In this document: positions 6,456-7,671 of the stretch, one piece after another
How the letters are laid out: each line of letters starts with the position of its first letter
How positions within the stretch are numbered: the stretch's first letter is position 1
Notes under the pieces: generated by a model
The model's input: the letters and a program-made list of their open reading frames with translations, nothing else
Told to the model about the DNA's origin: nothing
The model's database searches: none
Source of the DNA: Rhodobacterales bacterium UBA3089
GTDB taxonomy: Bacteria > Pseudomonadota > Alphaproteobacteria > Rhodobacterales > Rhodobacteraceae
Assembly: GCA_002367255.1 (NCBI GenBank)
Contig: DFBD01000088.1
Coordinates: forward strand, 1-7,671
Direction: 5' to 3'
Length of the DNA stretch: 7,671 nt
Program-made: the position numbers and the translations under genes

Positions 6456-7142
6456 TCAGTCGATCAGCAGGTCGGGTTTGGCGAAATCAACCAATGCCGT
6501 CAAATCCGTGATGCAGATGTTTTGCCCGCTTACCACTACACCGTGTGGTTTAAGCTTGTTGAACGCGCGCGACAGGTTTTCGGGGGTCATGCCCAGATAC
6601 GATGCCAATCGGCGTTTTTCGACAGGTAGCTGGTATTCCAGCAAATCGCCCTGCCTGTGATGCTGCTTCAGAATGTAATTTGCCAACCGTTCGAGCGAGG
6701 TGCGCAACTTCAGGTTCTTCATATTGCGGATCGTGGCGCGGTAACAGCGCGACAGCTCGTCAACTATGGCAAGGGCGAAGTTCGGATCAGTCGCGAAAAC
6801 CTCTCGGACGTTCTCGGACGGTATCATGATAATCCGAGACTTTTGCAGCGTTCGCGCAGACATCAAATTCAGCCGGTTCTTCATCGTTGCTGCAAGGATA
6901 AACGTCGAGTTTTCGTAAAGTGTCGCCACCGAAGTCTCGCGGTTCGACCAAGTCGAGAACAGCTCCACACAGCCGGATTGCACAATATGAAGGAAGTCCG
7001 CGACCTCCCCTTCCGAGATCATAACCATGTTTGGCGGAAAATTTTGAACGAAGGCGCCGCGCGTAAGAGTGTCGAATGACTCCTCTGTCATTTCGGCAAA
7101 AAGCGGGAGCCCCCGAATTGATTCGAATCGCGCGGTTGTCAT
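6456..7142 (-). CDS. narR: Crp/Fnr-family transcriptional regulator, NarR-like
   Basis: A 228-residue cytoplasmic regulator. Residues about 12-115 form the cyclic-nucleotide-binding-type sensor barrel (SEGEVADFLHIVQSGCVELF), about 118-150 the dimer helix, and 151-225 the winged helix. The recognition helix LGMTPENLSRAFNKL has E188, S191 and R192, the E-x-x-S-R pattern that in FNR reads TTGAT half-sites. The only cysteines are C58, C133 and C210, with no N-terminal cluster, so it cannot bind an FNR-type [4Fe-4S] centre. That matches NarR of Paracoccus, reported to activate the narKGHJI operon in response to nitrate/nitrite, and the gene is divergent from narK here as expected. ATG 7142 has GAAAGG (minus strand 7154-7149) with a 6-base spacer. 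A perfect FNR box overlaps its promoter. An alternative is another member of the cysteine-poor DNR/NNR groups. Confidence 0.75.
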   Translation of the reverse strand: MTTARFESIRGLPLFAEMTEESFDTLTRGAFVQNFPPNMVMISEGEVADFLHIVQSGCVELFSTWSNRETSVATLYENSTFILAATMKNRLNLMSARTLQKSRIIMIPSENVREVFATDPNFALAIVDELSRCYRATIRNMKNLKLRTSLERLANYILKQHHRQGDLLEYQLPVEKRRLASYLGMTPENLSRAFNKLKPHGVVVSGQNICITDLTALVDFAKPDLLID

Positions 7143-7162
7143 TCTGTGCCTTTCAGGCTGTC

Positions 7163-7176
7163 TTGATATTTATCAA
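7163..7176. promoter_or_regulatory. Perfect FNR-type box over the narR promoter
   Basis: TTGAT-ATTT-ATCAA, a perfect FNR consensus palindrome. Its centre is 27.5 bases upstream of the narR start codon, so a class II activation position (-41.5) would put transcription start inside the coding sequence. It covers the predicted -10 of narR, which suits repression, probably by the NarR-like protein itself or by an FnrL. Confidence 0.8.
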
Positions 7177-7198
7177 TCAAATGTTCGGGAGATGTCAA
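7169..7198 (-). promoter_or_regulatory. Predicted narR promoter
   Basis: On the minus strand, a consensus -35 TTGACA (7198-7193) is followed after 18 bases by GATAAA (7174-7169), which matches the -10 consensus at 4 of 6 positions. Transcription would begin near 7162, giving a leader of about 20 bases with the GAAAGG ribosome binding site. The -10 lies entirely inside the FNR box. Confidence 0.5.
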
Positions 7199-7298
7199 GA
7201 CAGTGGGCGGCAGATTTATGTTGGATAATTAACCCAAACCCGTTCCACACTAAACAAATGTGATTAAGTTGTTCATTTTTAAGGAAAAATCTGGATGG

Positions 7299-7312
7299 TT
7301 GATTTGGATCAA
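7299..7312. promoter_or_regulatory. Perfect FNR-type box activating narK
   Basis: TTGAT-TTGG-ATCAA, a perfect FNR consensus site centred at 7305.5. It is 41.5 bases before the start point expected from the -10-like TATCTA (7335-7340), the standard position for class II activation by FNR-family proteins. The E-S-R recognition helix of the neighbouring regulator fits this sequence. Confidence 0.85.
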
Positions 7313-7334
7313 TAAGCCTTTTCCGAATTAAGCA

Positions 7335-7340
7335 TATCTA
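7335..7340 (+). promoter_or_regulatory. Predicted narK -10 element
   Basis: TATCTA (the stretch reads TATCTATCTAT) with no good -35, as expected of an FNR-dependent promoter. The predicted start is near 7347, giving a leader of about 44 bases to the narK ATG. Confidence 0.5.
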
Positions 7341-7390
7341 TCTATCGAAATAAGCAGTGTCACAGCTGTAATCACGAAGAGGGATTAACA

Positions 7391-7671
7391 ATGGAACTAC
7401 AAAATAAAACAACACGACTTTGGGGGAATTTTTTCAAAGTTAATATGGTGCAGATCAGAACTTTCCACATGTCGTGGTTTGCATTCTTTGGTGCCTTTTT
7501 CGCATGGTTCGGTATCGCGCCATTGATGATTATCGTTCGTGAAGAGCTGGATCTGACAAAGTCACAAGTTGGCTGGTCGATCATTGCTTCGGTCGCCGTG
7601 ACGGTGTTCGCACGATTCTTTATCGGTTGGCTGGTTGACCGGATCGGTCCAAGATTGTCCTATACATACCT
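7391..7671 (+). CDS. narK: NarK-type nitrate/nitrite transporter (MFS), N-terminus only
   Basis: The first 93 codons of a major facilitator superfamily transporter that runs off the right edge. ATG 7391 has AGAGGG (7378-7383) with a 7-base spacer. After a short cytoplasmic start, QIRTFHMSWFAFF begins the first membrane helix, a NarK/NNP-family hallmark. A second helix (GWSIIASVAVTVFARF) follows. The loop FIGWLVDRIGPR is MFS motif A, placed between helices 2 and 3. It would exchange or co-import nitrate and nitrite across the inner membrane for respiratory nitrate reductase. In Paracoccus relatives narK can be a fused NarK1-NarK2 gene; whether this one is cannot be seen. Upstream are a perfect FNR box and a divergent narR-like gene, so narGHJI is expected just beyond the window. 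Confidence 0.9.
   Translation, partial: MELQNKTTRLWGNFFKVNMVQIRTFHMSWFAFFGAFFAWFGIAPLMIIVREELDLTKSQVGWSIIASVAVTVFARFFIGWLVDRIGPRLSYTY

Noticed and set aside
7221..7237. TTGG-N9-CCAA palindrome in the narR-narK gap
   Set aside because: The interior symmetry is poor and the arms are only 4 bp; it is weaker than the two FNR boxes and likely chance in AT-rich sequence.

Overview
The window looks like part of an alphaproteobacterial, probably Rhodobacteraceae-type (Roseobacter/Paracoccus relatives), chromosome. The grounds are a FNR/CRP-type regulator resembling Paracoccus NarR transcribed divergently from narK, perfect TTGAT-N4-ATCAA boxes between them, moderate GC content and the general flavour of the protein sequences. 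This is inference from gene content; no taxonomic marker is present.

Layout. (1) 1-154, minus: the 5' end of a secreted protein gene, possibly an octaheme c-type cytochrome of the tetrathionate reductase family. (2) About 435-1103: a broken IS30-family insertion sequence. It keeps one terminal repeat but has lost the transposase N-terminus, and a one-base frameshift separates the third catalytic residue from the first two. (3) 1102-1251, plus: the last ~49 codons of a sensor histidine kinase, cut off exactly where the IS30 homology stops. (4) 1221-2258: an intact periplasmic solute-binding protein whose start overlaps the kinase tail. (5) 2375-4318: an SLC13/DASS anion permease with two internal RCK_C (TrkA-C) domains, preceded by a long hairpin that buries its ribosome binding site. 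(6) 4402-5646: peptidase T. (7) 5671-6318, minus: a DUF4202 protein. (8) 6456-7142, minus: a narR-like regulator. (9) 7391 to the right end, plus: the start of a NarK-type nitrate/nitrite transporter.

How the parts relate. The right third is a nitrate respiration control region. The regulator has no N-terminal cysteine cluster but has an FNR-type recognition helix. One perfect FNR box sits where a class II activator would act on narK. A second sits over the -10 element of the regulator's own promoter, which suggests autorepression. The middle was probably once a signal-responsive uptake operon (histidine kinase, binding protein, permease, peptidase). A deletion at the IS30 junction has since removed the 5' part of the kinase and anything upstream, leaving the binding protein and permease without their likely original sensor and promoter.

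No clear novel defence or mobile system is visible. The most interesting points are the start-codon-sequestering hairpin before the permease, the beheaded sensor/binding-protein unit, the opposite placements of the two FNR boxes, and the DUF4202 gene beside the nitrate regulator.
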